Positions 24,927 to 34,094 of a stretch of DNA of 64,000 bases are shown one piece after another; position 1 is the first letter of the stretch, and each line of letters starts with the position of its first letter. Under the pieces are notes generated by a model. That model saw only the letters and a program-made list of their open reading frames with translations, was not told the DNA's origin and ran no database searches. Made by a program: the position numbers and the translations under genes. The stretch is from contig NZ_JACYFK010000006.1 of NCBI RefSeq assembly GCF_014855515.1, forward strand, positions 1 to 64,000. Reading direction: 5' to 3'. This stretch comes from Euzebyella marina. GTDB taxonomy: Bacteria; Bacteroidota; Bacteroidia; Flavobacteriales; Flavobacteriaceae.

Positions 24927-26201
24927 TTATGCGGTTTCTACTTGTAGTTCTTTTTCTTTACCCTCTGAATCTTCAGGTAAAACAGTAGCATTTTTCAATC
25001 GTTTCATTCTTCTATTTACGTTACCCCTTACCACATAGTGATCAATTGTTGGGGCAAATACGTTCATCAAAAGAATGGCCAAGAAAACACCTTCTGGATA
25101 AGCAGGGTTGAAAACACGAATCAATACCGATATGAAGCCTATAAAGAACCCATAGAACCATTTACCTCTGTTGGTCTGTGCTCCTGTTACCGGGTCGGTC
25201 GCCATGTAAACAATACCAAAGGCAAGGCCACCTACTATTAAATGTTTCCAAAAATCAAAACTCATCAGGCCATAGAACTTACTGGTTTCGGCAATCCAAC
25301 CTTGGTCAACAACACCATTGAATATCAAGCCCATTACCAAAGAACCGATAACGGCACTCAACATAATCCTCCAACTGGCAATCTTTGAAAAGATAAGGAA
25401 AAGCCCTCCTAGAAGAATAAGGAATGTAGACGTTTCACCTACCGAACCTGGAATGAAGCCCCAAAACATATCAGAGGTGGTATAAGTCATTTCAGCAGCT
25501 TTGTTCTGTGCCAAGTAACCGAGTATAGTCTCCCCAGAAATCGCATCAGGTCCACCAGCTCTCTCAACAGCTTCATACACCCAAACCTTATCACCACTCA
25601 TCCAAGTAGGATAAGCAAAGAAAAGAAATGCTCTTATTGTCAAGGCCGGATTCAAAATGTTCATACCCGTACCACCGAAAACTTCTTTACCGATAACAAC
25701 ACCGAAAACAACGGCAACTGACAACATCCATAAAGGAGTATCAATAGGCACAATCAAAGGAACTAACATACCTGTTACCAAATAGCCCTCTTCCACCTCG
25801 TGACCTTTGATGACCGCAAAGATAAATTCTACCGTAAGTCCCACTATATAAGAGACTACGACCAAAGGCAATACTTTGATGATACCGATCCAAAAGTTAT
25901 CCCAAGTAAGAAAATGCTCCATTACCGAGAAATTCTCAGGAAAACCGTTGATAGCCGAATAATGCTGATATCCCGCATTGAACATCGAGAAAAGTAAAAC
26001 GGGAACCAATGCCATGATTACCGTATTCATCGTTCTCTTTAAATCGTCTGCCGCACGAATATGACTACCGTTATGGGTCGTTTCATCGGGGGTAAACAGA
26101 AAGGTGTGAAACGCATTAAAAGCAGGAGCCATTTTCTTACCGCGAAAATGGTGCTTTATAATGTGCAACCTTTTCTTTAAGGTTAATCTTTTATCACTCA
26201 T
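24927..26201 (-). CDS. nqrB: Na+-translocating NADH:quinone reductase subunit B
   Basis: This 424-residue protein with about ten membrane helices binds riboflavin and covalent FMN and forms the sodium channel together with D and E. Seen: FMN attachment region PGSVGETSTFLILLGG, the helix pair GKEVFGGTGMNILNPAL, and MATDPVTGAQTN near the C-terminus. It is closely spaced to nqrA (3 bp) and nqrC (2 bp). The length is normal. Confidence 0.97.
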   Translation of the reverse strand: MSDKRLTLKKRLHIIKHHFRGKKMAPAFNAFHTFLFTPDETTHNGSHIRAADDLKRTMNTVIMALVPVLLFSMFNAGYQHYSAINGFPENFSVMEHFLTWDNFWIGIIKVLPLVVVSYIVGLTVEFIFAVIKGHEVEEGYLVTGMLVPLIVPIDTPLWMLSVAVVFGVVIGKEVFGGTGMNILNPALTIRAFLFFAYPTWMSGDKVWVYEAVERAGGPDAISGETILGYLAQNKAAEMTYTTSDMFWGFIPGSVGETSTFLILLGGLFLIFSKIASWRIMLSAVIGSLVMGLIFNGVVDQGWIAETSKFYGLMSFDFWKHLIVGGLAFGIVYMATDPVTGAQTNRGKWFYGFFIGFISVLIRVFNPAYPEGVFLAILLMNVFAPTIDHYVVRGNVNRRMKRLKNATVLPEDSEGKEKELQVETA

Positions 26202-26204
26202 CTT

Positions 26205-27557
26205 TTATCCTATTTCTTTATATAACAAATCCAATCCCTCTCTAATAATCTGCTGATGCGGTTGCTTTGAAACGCATACAAATTCAGTTAAAGAGAAATC
26301 TTCAGGAGCCACTTCATAAAGCCCCAATTGCTCCATCTCGTCCAAATCCTGAACCATACAGGCCTTCAACAATTGAAGCGGGTAAATATCCATCGGAAAG
26401 ACTTTTTCATACATACCGGTAACCACAAATGCCCTGTGTTCACCATTGGTATTGGTATTCAAGTCGTATTTCTTATTAGGCTGCATCCATGAGAAGGTAA
26501 GCGCCCTAGTGGCAGAAACTTTATTAAAAACCGGTTTGTTCCATCCAAAAAGATCATAATCATCACCTTCAGGAATCACCGAAACCATACTATTGTAGAA
26601 GCCCAAGTGGCCATCGGGCCGGCTTTTCTTACCGGTAAGAACATCGCCATTGATCACCCTAAAGTTATCATTGGTCACACCGCTACCGTATAAGAAGGTA
26701 GAAATTTCCGCTCCGATTTTGGTTGTATAATACTTTGGGGTTTTCACACATGAACCGGCCAAAGCGATCACTCGCTCAGGATTATAGACACCGGTCAGTA
26801 TAAGCTCACCGATAATCACCAAATCTTGCGGAGCAACCGTCCATACGGTTTCACCCTTATTGATAGGGTCTATTCTGTTGATCTGTGTACCGACCAAGCC
26901 TGATGGGTGAGGCCCAGAAACTTTATGCAGCTCTATGCCCGACAATCCGGCCAGCGGTGATTTTGAAGAAGCACCAACGGAAACATGTACTTTTCCCGGT
27001 GTAAGCTTACCCAAAGCGGTAATGGCCGCCTGAAGCTGCGCTTCTTTACCTTGCAGCACATAATCCATATCAGCAGCCAAAGGAGCCGTTGCATACCCCG
27101 AAACAAAAATTGACTTGGGGGTTGCATTGGGGTTGGCCACAATATCATAGGGTCTTTGTTTAACAAATGGCCAAACACCACCCTTCAACAAAAAGGCTTT
27201 CAACTCCTCTTTCGAGGCCGTTTCCAGCTTTAAAGGGGTGTGAGTCAATTGAGACTGCTCTTTGTCGGCCAAAATCTTCAAGGAGAGAATTCTTCTTCTC
27301 GCCCCTCTGTTGATTTCTACCAGTTCGCCGCTTACCGGCGAAACAAAAAGCATATCCTCCCTGTTCTTATTGTAAAAAAGCGGTTCACCGGCTTTTACCT
27401 CGGCACCTTGCTTTACCAACATTTTAGGGGTTATTCCGTGAAAATCGTCAAGATTTATGGCATAAACATTGCTTAAAACAGCTTTGGAAGTAGTTTGCTC
27501 TGCAGCACCAAGAAGTTTAATGTTCAAGCCCTTTTTAATCCGAATGTCTTTAGACAT
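26205..27557 (-). CDS. nqrA: Na+-translocating NADH:quinone reductase subunit A
   Basis: This is the first gene of the operon and encodes 450 residues. NqrA is the peripheral cytosolic-side subunit linked to quinone binding. It begins RIKKGLNIKLLGAA as in other NqrA proteins and contains VKQGAEVKAGEPLF, VSPVSGELVEINRGARR and the central VSVGASSKSPLAG/HPSGLVGTQINRI segment typical of the family. There are no membrane helices. A TATTTTTG -7 box lies 36 bp upstream on the minus strand. Confidence 0.97.
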   Translation of the reverse strand: MSKDIRIKKGLNIKLLGAAEQTTSKAVLSNVYAINLDDFHGITPKMLVKQGAEVKAGEPLFYNKNREDMLFVSPVSGELVEINRGARRRILSLKILADKEQSQLTHTPLKLETASKEELKAFLLKGGVWPFVKQRPYDIVANPNATPKSIFVSGYATAPLAADMDYVLQGKEAQLQAAITALGKLTPGKVHVSVGASSKSPLAGLSGIELHKVSGPHPSGLVGTQINRIDPINKGETVWTVAPQDLVIIGELILTGVYNPERVIALAGSCVKTPKYYTTKIGAEISTFLYGSGVTNDNFRVINGDVLTGKKSRPDGHLGFYNSMVSVIPEGDDYDLFGWNKPVFNKVSATRALTFSWMQPNKKYDLNTNTNGEHRAFVVTGMYEKVFPMDIYPLQLLKACMVQDLDEMEQLGLYEVAPEDFSLTEFVCVSKQPHQQIIREGLDLLYKEIG

Positions 27558-27592
27558 ATTATTGTAGACCTTAGGTTAACTGAAATATTGCG

Positions 27593-27600
27593 CAAAAATA
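27593..27600 (-). promoter_or_regulatory. nqr operon -7 box (TATTTTTG on minus strand)
   Basis: The plus-strand sequence CAAAAATA is TATTTTTG on the minus strand, matching TAnnTTTG, 36 bp upstream of the nqrA ATG. No clear TTG -33 is seen at 20-bp spacing. Confidence 0.45.
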
Positions 27601-27710
27601 GTATTAAAAGGATTGTTTTCATAATAAATGCCTAGAAATTTGGCTCGTATATCGATCTAAATTTATTGGGTACGCTTTTTGTTTACCTTTACCCAAAAAA
27701 TAGCAGATCC

Positions 27711-28955
27711 ATGCTAAAAAAGCTTTTTTACGCAACATTCATAGTACTTCATACCACCCTTTCTTCTCAAGTTCAAGAAGAAATCAACCCTCCGGAACAC
27801 ATTAAAACGGTTATTTTTGGTGGCCCCACCGAAGACCAATTTCCTGTTGTAGAAATTGGTGAAACCATAAAATTAGAGTTCGACGACATCACTGCCGGAG
27901 AAAACGACTATTACTATAAGATAGTTCATTGTGATTATGATTGGACGCCCTCTCAACTGCTTAAATCACAATATTTGAATGGGGTCGACAACCAGAGAAT
28001 CATTGATTACGAAAACAGTTATTCTACCCTTCAACCCTATTCTAACTATCGACTTAGCATACCTAATGAAAATGTCAGCCTTAAGGTAAGTGGCAACTTT
28101 GTTCTCGAAATCTATAACGACAATTATGAATTACAGTTCTCTCGGAGGTTCGTTGTTTATAAAGACATTGTTAAGGTAGGTGCAGAGGTCAAACGTTCGC
28201 GAGACTTCAACTTTTTGAACGAGAAACAGGTGGTTCAATTTTCCATCAATGCCGGAAGTTTTCGATGGGTTAACCCCAAGAAAGAGATAAAAGTGGCCAT
28301 CATACAAAACTATCAATGGAACACCGCTCTCTACGACATTGCCCCACAGTATACCATGGGTAACGAACTTGTTTACAAATATGATCAAGAAACCAGTTTT
28401 TACGGCGGTAACGAATACCTCAATTTCGATACAAGTGACCTTAGGGCCCCTAGCTCACAAATTTCAAGAATTGAAATAGCCGATCTTTACCATCACTTTT
28501 TATTTGCAGACCATTTTCGGTCATCAGACCCTTACACCTATTTTCCTGATATCAACGGTGATTTTGTGGTAAGGACTCTTCAAGGAGATGACCATTCGAG
28601 AGAGGCCGAATACAGCTTGGTTCATTTTGCCCTTCCTTACGACCCTATTCTCAACCTTGACGAAGTTTATATTTTCGGAAAATTCAACAATTACGCACTT
28701 ACCGAAGAAAACAAACTGATCTATAATGAAGATAATGGAATGATGGAGGGAACCATCAAAATGAAACAAGGCTTTTACAATTATAAATATGTGATTAAAA
28801 AAGAAGATGGCACGGTCGACCTCAACTCTGTTGGAGGCAACTTTCACTTCACCGAGAACAATTATTTAATTTTGGTATACTATCGCAATTTCGGCGAATT
28901 ATACGATAGCATTATAGGAATAGGCAACGCTAACTCACGAGATATCAGTAATTAG
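27711..28955 (+). CDS. Type IX secretion plug-like protein (DUF5103 family)
   Basis: This encodes 414 residues from the ATG at 27711; an earlier in-frame TTG at 27666 lies upstream of a TACCTTTA promoter-like box and is less likely. The signal peptide ends in TTLSSQ. The family (DUF5103) is a Bacteroidota periplasmic beta-sandwich protein; a member was found plugging the SprA translocon of the type IX secretion system in Flavobacterium. Seen: YYYKIVHCDYDWTPSQL near residue 70, SVGGNFHFTENNYLILVYYR at the end, and the central YEL-FSRRFVVY strand. Its role here is inferred from the family. It is divergent from nqrA. Confidence 0.87.
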   Translation: MLKKLFYATFIVLHTTLSSQVQEEINPPEHIKTVIFGGPTEDQFPVVEIGETIKLEFDDITAGENDYYYKIVHCDYDWTPSQLLKSQYLNGVDNQRIIDYENSYSTLQPYSNYRLSIPNENVSLKVSGNFVLEIYNDNYELQFSRRFVVYKDIVKVGAEVKRSRDFNFLNEKQVVQFSINAGSFRWVNPKKEIKVAIIQNYQWNTALYDIAPQYTMGNELVYKYDQETSFYGGNEYLNFDTSDLRAPSSQISRIEIADLYHHFLFADHFRSSDPYTYFPDINGDFVVRTLQGDDHSREAEYSLVHFALPYDPILNLDEVYIFGKFNNYALTEENKLIYNEDNGMMEGTIKMKQGFYNYKYVIKKEDGTVDLNSVGGNFHFTENNYLILVYYRNFGELYDSIIGIGNANSRDISN

Positions 28956-28984
28956 CCTATATTTAGCCCATTAACTGGGCAAAG

Positions 28985-30109
28985 ATGAACAACACACCGG
29001 CCAAAGCTGACCAAGGAAGGTACGGACTCGGATATAGAGGAACCGAATGCCTTAATTGCGGCCATCCGCTTGATTTAAGCGACAAATTTTGTTCAAATTG
29101 TTCGCAGGCCAACTCCACCAAAAAGCTATCCATCAAAGATTTTTTAGATGAGTTCTTTGCCAGCTTCATTTCCTATGATTCCAAGCTTTTAAAAACCCTA
29201 TCCTCTTTAGTCTTAAAGCCCGGAAAAATTACTAGAGATTATATCAACGGTAAGCGCGTTTCTTACACCAACCCTTTTCGCTTTCTTTTAAGTCTGGCCA
29301 TTGTTTATTTCTTGATTTTAGGCATAACGGGAGATTTTGAACAAATCGATTTTTTTCCAACACAGGAAAAAGCCTCCACCTTTGACTTAAGGGCAACTAT
29401 TGATACACTAGATTATTCCAATCAAAAGGAAAAAGAACAAATGATGGCCGTAGCCGACTCTCTGAACTTCGCGAATTTTGTTCTCAGGTATGGCAAACAC
29501 AGAGATTCGGCGTTGAACGCCAATCCCCGCTCCTATTACGAAACATTGAAAGATGAATCGGGCCTAAGCCGGTTTTTCAAAAAGCAAGATTTTTTTCAAA
29601 CACTATTTCAAAATGGATCTATAAGAACCTTTGATGATGCTATCAGTAAATATGGCATTGAGAACACATCTGAGAATAAATTTGCTTTTACCTCAGGTAA
29701 AAGTTTTGCACGGATCAAAGAGCGACCTGGCGACTTTATTAAGACCATGGTTTCTCGATTGCCATTCGCCGTTTTTTTCTTTTTGCCCGTGTTCGCCCTA
29801 TTCATTTGGCTCGCATATATCAGAAAAAGATATAATTACACCGATCATTTGATCTTTAGCTTTCACATCACGTCATTGTTATTTATCTTGCTCATTATTA
29901 GCTATTTGGTAGACACCATTTTTAAAGTGAGCAGCAACTGGTTGTTTTTGACCATTTTTTCGGTTTACCTCTTTCAGGCACTTCGAAAATTCTATGGCCA
30001 AAACGTATTCAAAACTATTGTTAAATATCTCTTTTTAAACACGATTTTTTTTATATTGGCTTTGGTTTCTACCATATTGATGATAGCTGGCAATATTATC
30101 ACATATTAG
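28985..30109 (+). CDS. DUF3667 membrane protein with zinc-ribbon N-terminus
   Basis: This encodes 374 residues. The N-terminus has two CxxC pairs (ECLNCGHPL and FCSNCSQAN), a small zinc ribbon, followed by the family segment KDFLDEFFASFISYDSKLLKTL and LKPGKITRDYINGKR. Then come about five membrane helices: one near residues 95-115 and four in the C-terminal 130 residues. The function of DUF3667 proteins is not known. A short GCCCA/TGGGC hairpin lies just before the ATG. It is followed 13 bp later by apaG on the same strand. Confidence 0.85.
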   Translation: MNNTPAKADQGRYGLGYRGTECLNCGHPLDLSDKFCSNCSQANSTKKLSIKDFLDEFFASFISYDSKLLKTLSSLVLKPGKITRDYINGKRVSYTNPFRFLLSLAIVYFLILGITGDFEQIDFFPTQEKASTFDLRATIDTLDYSNQKEKEQMMAVADSLNFANFVLRYGKHRDSALNANPRSYYETLKDESGLSRFFKKQDFFQTLFQNGSIRTFDDAISKYGIENTSENKFAFTSGKSFARIKERPGDFIKTMVSRLPFAVFFFLPVFALFIWLAYIRKRYNYTDHLIFSFHITSLLFILLIISYLVDTIFKVSSNWLFLTIFSVYLFQALRKFYGQNVFKTIVKYLFLNTIFFILALVSTILMIAGNIITY

Positions 30110-30122
30110 ACATAGAATATAA

Positions 30123-30509
30123 ATGATTACACAGGTTACCAAAGGCATTAAAATTTCTGTCAACACTAGTTTCGAAGGCACCTTCTTCAAAAACTACAAG
30201 ATGCATTTTGCTTTTGCCTACACGATTACCATAGAAAATCAAAGTAAAGATTCCGTTCAGTTAACATCAAGACATTGGAGAATTCACGATGCGCTTAACG
30301 AATTGGAAATTCTAGATGGTGAAGGTGTTATTGGCAAGAAACCTGTTATCAAACCAGGAGAATCGCACACCTACACTTCGGGTTGTCTATTGGCTTCGCC
30401 CATAGGCGCTATGCACGGGCATTACAACATGGTAAACTTTAGTTCTACGGAAAAATTTAGGGTTTATGTGCCCACTTTCAAATTTCATGCGCCTTTTGCA
30501 TTGAATTAA
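30123..30509 (+). CDS. apaG: ApaG domain protein
   Basis: This 128-residue protein is a single fibronectin-type-III-like ApaG domain, the family's full length. Conserved motifs: FAYTITIENQS, VQLTSRHWRIHDA, GEGVIGKKPVIKPGESHTY, GCLLASPIGAMHG and the last strand FRVYVPTFKFHAP. ApaG is linked to divalent cation and dinucleotide metabolism in other bacteria, but its exact role is unsettled. It shares direction and close spacing with the DUF3667 gene. Confidence 0.93.
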   Translation: MITQVTKGIKISVNTSFEGTFFKNYKMHFAFAYTITIENQSKDSVQLTSRHWRIHDALNELEILDGEGVIGKKPVIKPGESHTYTSGCLLASPIGAMHGHYNMVNFSSTEKFRVYVPTFKFHAPFALN

Positions 30510-30564
30510 ACAAATCAAAGCATTACGCTCTATTCAATTCACTATTCGCCATTGTTTCTAATGA

Positions 30565-30677
30565 TATTTTCAAGGGGTCGACCTATATTTTGAAAATAGT
30601 TTAAAACAAGGTGCTAGTGCATATATAATTATCTATTGGTCAACCTTTTTTATTTCAAATTACTACTCCTACCTTTG
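30565..30677 (+). promoter_or_regulatory. pruA promoter region with nested palindromes
   Basis: TATTTTCAA (30565-30573) and TTGAAAATA (30590-30598) are inverted arms around the perfect palindrome GGTCGACC (30576-30583). A related GGTCAACC occurs again at about 30638. The -7 box TACCTTTG is at 30670-30677, 31 bp before the pruA ATG. The arrangement suggests an operator, possibly for a proline-responsive regulator, but this is unproven. Confidence 0.4.
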
Positions 30678-30708
30678 TATTTCAGTAAACTAAAAAACAC
30701 TCAAAAAT

Positions 30709-32337
30709 ATGGGCAAAGGATTTTTCCAGGTACCAACGGCGGTTAACGAACCAATTAAAAGTTATGCTCCAGGCACCCCGGAACGTGAAGAAGTTTTAGA
30801 GGCGTATCGCAACTTTTACGAAGGCACTGTAGACGTACCTTTATATATAGGTAGCGAGCAAATAAAAACCGGTAATACAAAGCCTATGTCTCCACCGCAT
30901 GATCATAAACATGTGGTCGGGCATTATCATTTGGCTGAAAAAAAGCATGTAGAAGAGGCAATCGAAAACTGTTTGGCTTCAAGAAATGCATGGGCCAATC
31001 TCACTTGGGAACAAAGGGCCGCTATATTTTTGAAAGCTGCCGACCTAATTGCAGGGCCCTATAGAGCTAAAATAAACGCGGCCACGATGATGGCCCAATC
31101 AAAAAACATTCATCAAGCAGAAATAGATTCGGCCTGTGAACTTATCGATTTTCTTAGGTTCAACGTTGAGTACATGTCTCAAATTTATGAAGAGCAACCA
31201 GAATCTGCCGCAGGAACTTGGAACCGTGTGGAGTATCGACCGCTGGAAGGTTTCGTTTACGCCATCACCCCTTTTAACTTTACGGCGATTGCAGGTAACT
31301 TACCTGCTAGTGCCGCGATGATGGGCAACGTGGTAGTGTGGAAACCTAGTGATAGTCAAATTTTCTCCGCGAAAGTTATAGTTGACGTTTTTAAAGAAGC
31401 GGGTCTACCTGATGGGGTCATTAATGTGGTTTATGGCGACCCAGTTATGATAACGGAAACCGTACTTTCTAGCCCTGATTTTTCAGGCCTACATTTTACT
31501 GGTTCTACCTATGTTTTCAAGGAATTATGGAAACAGATCGGCAACAATATTCACAATTATAAAACATATCCGAGAATCGTTGGCGAAACCGGGGGTAAAG
31601 ATTTCATTTTGGCACACCCGACCGCAAAACCTCAACAAGTAGCTATCGCTATAGTTCGAGGTGCTTTTGAATTCCAAGGACAAAAGTGTAGCGCAGCTTC
31701 GAGGGTTTATTTACCTAAGTCGACCTCACAAGATATTTTGGACAGGGTGAAAAAAGAAGTAGCTTCTTTCAATAAACCCGGAAGCCCTGAAGACATGTCA
31801 AACTTCATTACAGCGGTAATTCACGAAGGTTCTTTTGACAAGCTGGCCAAATATATCGACCAAGCCAAAAACGATGAAAATGCCGAAGTTATCATTGGTG
31901 GAGGTTACGATAAATCAGAAGGTTATTTCGTAGAACCAACGGTTATTCTGACTACAGATCCTAATTACACTACGATGGAGACTGAACTTTTCGGTCCGGT
32001 GGTTACGATATATGTTTATGAAGACGACCAATGGTCAGAAACTTTAAAGTTAGTCGACCAAACTTCTGAATACGCTCTCACCGGTGCCGTGTTGTCAGGG
32101 GACCGATATGCCATCGATGAAGCGACCAAGGCACTTCAAAATTGTGCAGGTAACTTTTATATCAACGATAAACCCACAGGTGCCGTTGTCGGCCAACAAC
32201 CTTTCGGAGGAGCACGGGCTTCAGGTACCAACGACAAAGCCGGTTCGGCTCAAAACCTTTTAAGGTGGGTGTCTCCAAGATTAATTAAAGAAACTTTTGT
32301 AACACCAGAAGACTACCGTTATCCCTTTCTTGGATAA
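30709..32337 (+). CDS. pruA: L-glutamate gamma-semialdehyde (1-pyrroline-5-carboxylate) dehydrogenase
   Basis: This 542-residue aldehyde dehydrogenase performs the second step of proline breakdown, oxidising glutamate semialdehyde to glutamate with NAD+. Seen: N-terminal NEPIKSYAPGTPER typical of the stand-alone P5C dehydrogenases, AITPFNFTAIAGNLP, the NAD-site GSTYVF loop, catalytic Glu in GETGGKDF, catalytic Cys in FQGQKCSAASRVY, and GQQPFGGARASGTNDKAG. The length agrees with the eukaryote/Bacteroidota-type single-domain enzyme. Proline dehydrogenase is not in the window. A terminator follows. Confidence 0.96.
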   Translation: MGKGFFQVPTAVNEPIKSYAPGTPEREEVLEAYRNFYEGTVDVPLYIGSEQIKTGNTKPMSPPHDHKHVVGHYHLAEKKHVEEAIENCLASRNAWANLTWEQRAAIFLKAADLIAGPYRAKINAATMMAQSKNIHQAEIDSACELIDFLRFNVEYMSQIYEEQPESAAGTWNRVEYRPLEGFVYAITPFNFTAIAGNLPASAAMMGNVVVWKPSDSQIFSAKVIVDVFKEAGLPDGVINVVYGDPVMITETVLSSPDFSGLHFTGSTYVFKELWKQIGNNIHNYKTYPRIVGETGGKDFILAHPTAKPQQVAIAIVRGAFEFQGQKCSAASRVYLPKSTSQDILDRVKKEVASFNKPGSPEDMSNFITAVIHEGSFDKLAKYIDQAKNDENAEVIIGGGYDKSEGYFVEPTVILTTDPNYTTMETELFGPVVTIYVYEDDQWSETLKLVDQTSEYALTGAVLSGDRYAIDEATKALQNCAGNFYINDKPTGAVVGQQPFGGARASGTNDKAGSAQNLLRWVSPRLIKETFVTPEDYRYPFLG

Positions 32338-32358
32338 CTTGAAGTCAAGACTTTAAAG

Positions 32359-32384
32359 AAGGATGCCAATGGCATCCTTTTTTA
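32359..32384 (+). terminator. Terminator after pruA
   Basis: AAGGATGC and GCATCCTT form a tight hairpin around CAATG, followed by a T run. Confidence 0.85.
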
Positions 32385-32513
32385 TTGAGGGTTTTTAACT
32401 GTTGCTTAAGATTTAAAGAGAAACAAAGATAGTTTGGTGGGTTTTTAATACCTTGTAGTAGATTACCAAGTATGTATGAACCAGAACATTAACAGCAACT
32501 AAATTACTACGAA

Positions 32514-33026
32514 ATGAAAAAAATCACATTCGCTCTACTTCTCTTGATCGGGCTGTCTGGCATAGCCCAAGAAAAATTGACCCAGAATACCATACAAGGC
32601 GTTCTGCAAGGCAATCAGGCACAAGTAGTAAGCCTGGCCGAGGCTTTCTCTGAAGAACAATACGATTGGCGCCCTATGGAAGGCGTCAGTTCAGTTGGCG
32701 AAGCCCTTCTGCACATTGCAGGTGCCAATTATTTTTTAGCTACCAAATTAGGCTTCGCACCACCGGAAGATGTAGATATGATGAACCTGAACAAAATAAC
32801 CGGCAAACAAAACATCATTGATGCCTTGAAAAAATCGAATGAGTTCGTTCTGGATAAGGTGACCATGGTAGAAAGCGATAGTTTTAATGATGAAGTAGAC
32901 TTCGGATTTACAAAGATGAACAAGCTTTCAGGACTTTTAATCATTATGGAGCACAATGGGGAGCATAAAGGTCAGTTAATCGCATACGCCCGCTCAAACG
33001 ATGTGGTTCCACCGTGGAGCAAATAA
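32514..33026 (+). CDS. Secreted DinB-like four-helix protein
   Basis: This encodes 170 residues with a signal peptide (MKKITFALLLLIG ending near GIAQ). The mature part is a DinB/DUF664 four-helix bundle. The three metal-ligand His positions of the family are visible: LLHIAGANYF, and two in EHNGEHKGQL. DinB-like proteins in other bacteria include thiol-dependent metal transferases; a periplasmic one in Bacteroidota has no assigned substrate. It is a single gene with a terminator on each side. Confidence 0.85.
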   Translation: MKKITFALLLLIGLSGIAQEKLTQNTIQGVLQGNQAQVVSLAEAFSEEQYDWRPMEGVSSVGEALLHIAGANYFLATKLGFAPPEDVDMMNLNKITGKQNIIDALKKSNEFVLDKVTMVESDSFNDEVDFGFTKMNKLSGLLIIMEHNGEHKGQLIAYARSNDVVPPWSK

Positions 33027-33045
33027 TGAAAGCAAAAATGCAGTT

Positions 33046-33081
33046 AAAAAATCCCTTTGGCAGATACTAAAGGGATTTTTT
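33046..33081 (+). terminator. Terminator after the DinB-like gene
   Basis: AAAAATCCCTTT pairs with AAAGGGATTTTTT across a 10-base loop, followed by further T residues. Confidence 0.85.
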
Positions 33082-33352
33082 ATTTGTTGATATATAGCGT
33101 AATTCCTTATTTCTTAGGAAGTTTTATCCTCAATCAGAACAACTTCAATGTAAATTTAACGTTAATTAATTGTAAACTAAACGTAATATACCGAAATTTG
33201 GTTCATAATTGAGATTGAGTTATGGGAAGGAAAACATTGATACACAGAACAAAAATGCTGGTAACCTGCCTCCAAATACACATTTGGGGCCATTTAAAGA
33301 TTTATGCCAGAAAATACAGAAAGACCTACTATCAGATGTTAAGTTTGTAGTA
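33082..33352. other. Intergenic stretch without recognised gene
   Basis: This is A+T-rich sequence between the DinB-like gene and rsmG (together with 33027-33081, over 300 bp). A TTAACGTTAA palindrome lies at about 33156-33165. A 92-codon plus-strand frame beginning here runs antisense into rsmG and is not convincing. I see no RNA gene. Confidence 0.5.
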
Positions 33353-33988
33353 TTACCCTTTAAACTTCAAGGGCAGATACACAACTTTTTTGGTCTCGAA
33401 AAAGTCCTCTTCAAAAAAATTGGGCAGGTCAAAGATTTGCACCGTTTTATAGTCTTTAAGCTCTTCGGTAAGATCCCCGCCCTTTAGATATAAAATTCCG
33501 TTTCGGCGTTCATGGTTTGATTCTTTTTTAATCTTTCCTTTGACCCAGTGAGTAAAAGTGGGCATTACCGCTACCGCCCTACTTACAATGAAATCGAAAT
33601 CTGCCTTGACTTCTTCTACCCTTGAGTTGATTGCGGTTACATTTTTTAAATCAAGACCTTGCACAACCTCTTCGACTACCTTGATTTTCTTTCCTATGGA
33701 ATCGACCAAGGTAAAGTTCACCTCAGGAAACATGATAGCCAAAGGTATCCCAGGAAATCCGCCTCCCGTACCTACATCCAAAACAGCGCTTCCAGAATTG
33801 AATTTTTGAACTTTGGCAATACCTAATGAATGCAGTACATGCCGAAGGTATAATTCATCAATATCCTTTCTCGAGACTACGTTAATCTTCTGGTTCCAGT
33901 CTTTGTATAATTCTTCTAGCTGCTGGTAATGAACTTTCTGTTGCTCGGATAAATTGGGAAAATATTTAAAAACTATTTCGGCTGTCAT
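33353..33988 (-). CDS. rsmG: 16S rRNA (guanine-N7)-methyltransferase RsmG
   Basis: This 211-residue SAM-dependent methyltransferase modifies G527 of 16S rRNA (E. coli numbering). Family motifs: WNQKINVVSRKDIDELYLRHVLHSL, the glycine loop LDVGTGGGFPGIPLAI, LVDSIGKKIKVV, and the catalytic-side FDFIVSRAVA. Length is standard. A TAACTTTG -7 box lies at 34008-34015 on the minus strand, about 20 bp before the ATG, which implies a short leader. Confidence 0.96.
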   Translation of the reverse strand: MTAEIVFKYFPNLSEQQKVHYQQLEELYKDWNQKINVVSRKDIDELYLRHVLHSLGIAKVQKFNSGSAVLDVGTGGGFPGIPLAIMFPEVNFTLVDSIGKKIKVVEEVVQGLDLKNVTAINSRVEEVKADFDFIVSRAVAVMPTFTHWVKGKIKKESNHERRNGILYLKGGDLTEELKDYKTVQIFDLPNFFEEDFFETKKVVYLPLKFKG

Positions 33989-34007
33989 GCGTATATTTGT
34001 ATGATTG

Positions 34008-34015
34008 CAAAGTTA
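34008..34015 (-). promoter_or_regulatory. rsmG -7 box (TAACTTTG on minus strand)
   Basis: The plus-strand CAAAGTTA is an exact TAnnTTTG on the minus strand, 19 bp upstream of the start codon. Confidence 0.45.
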
Positions 34016-34094
34016 GTATATCTACCGGTCAGAAAATAACCGCAATACATTTATTAAGGATAGATTTTCCGTTATCCCCAAAAAACCGAATTAA

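Noticed and set aside
33209-33487. 92-codon plus-strand frame before rsmG
   Set aside because: The second half is antisense to rsmG and the composition is not protein-like.
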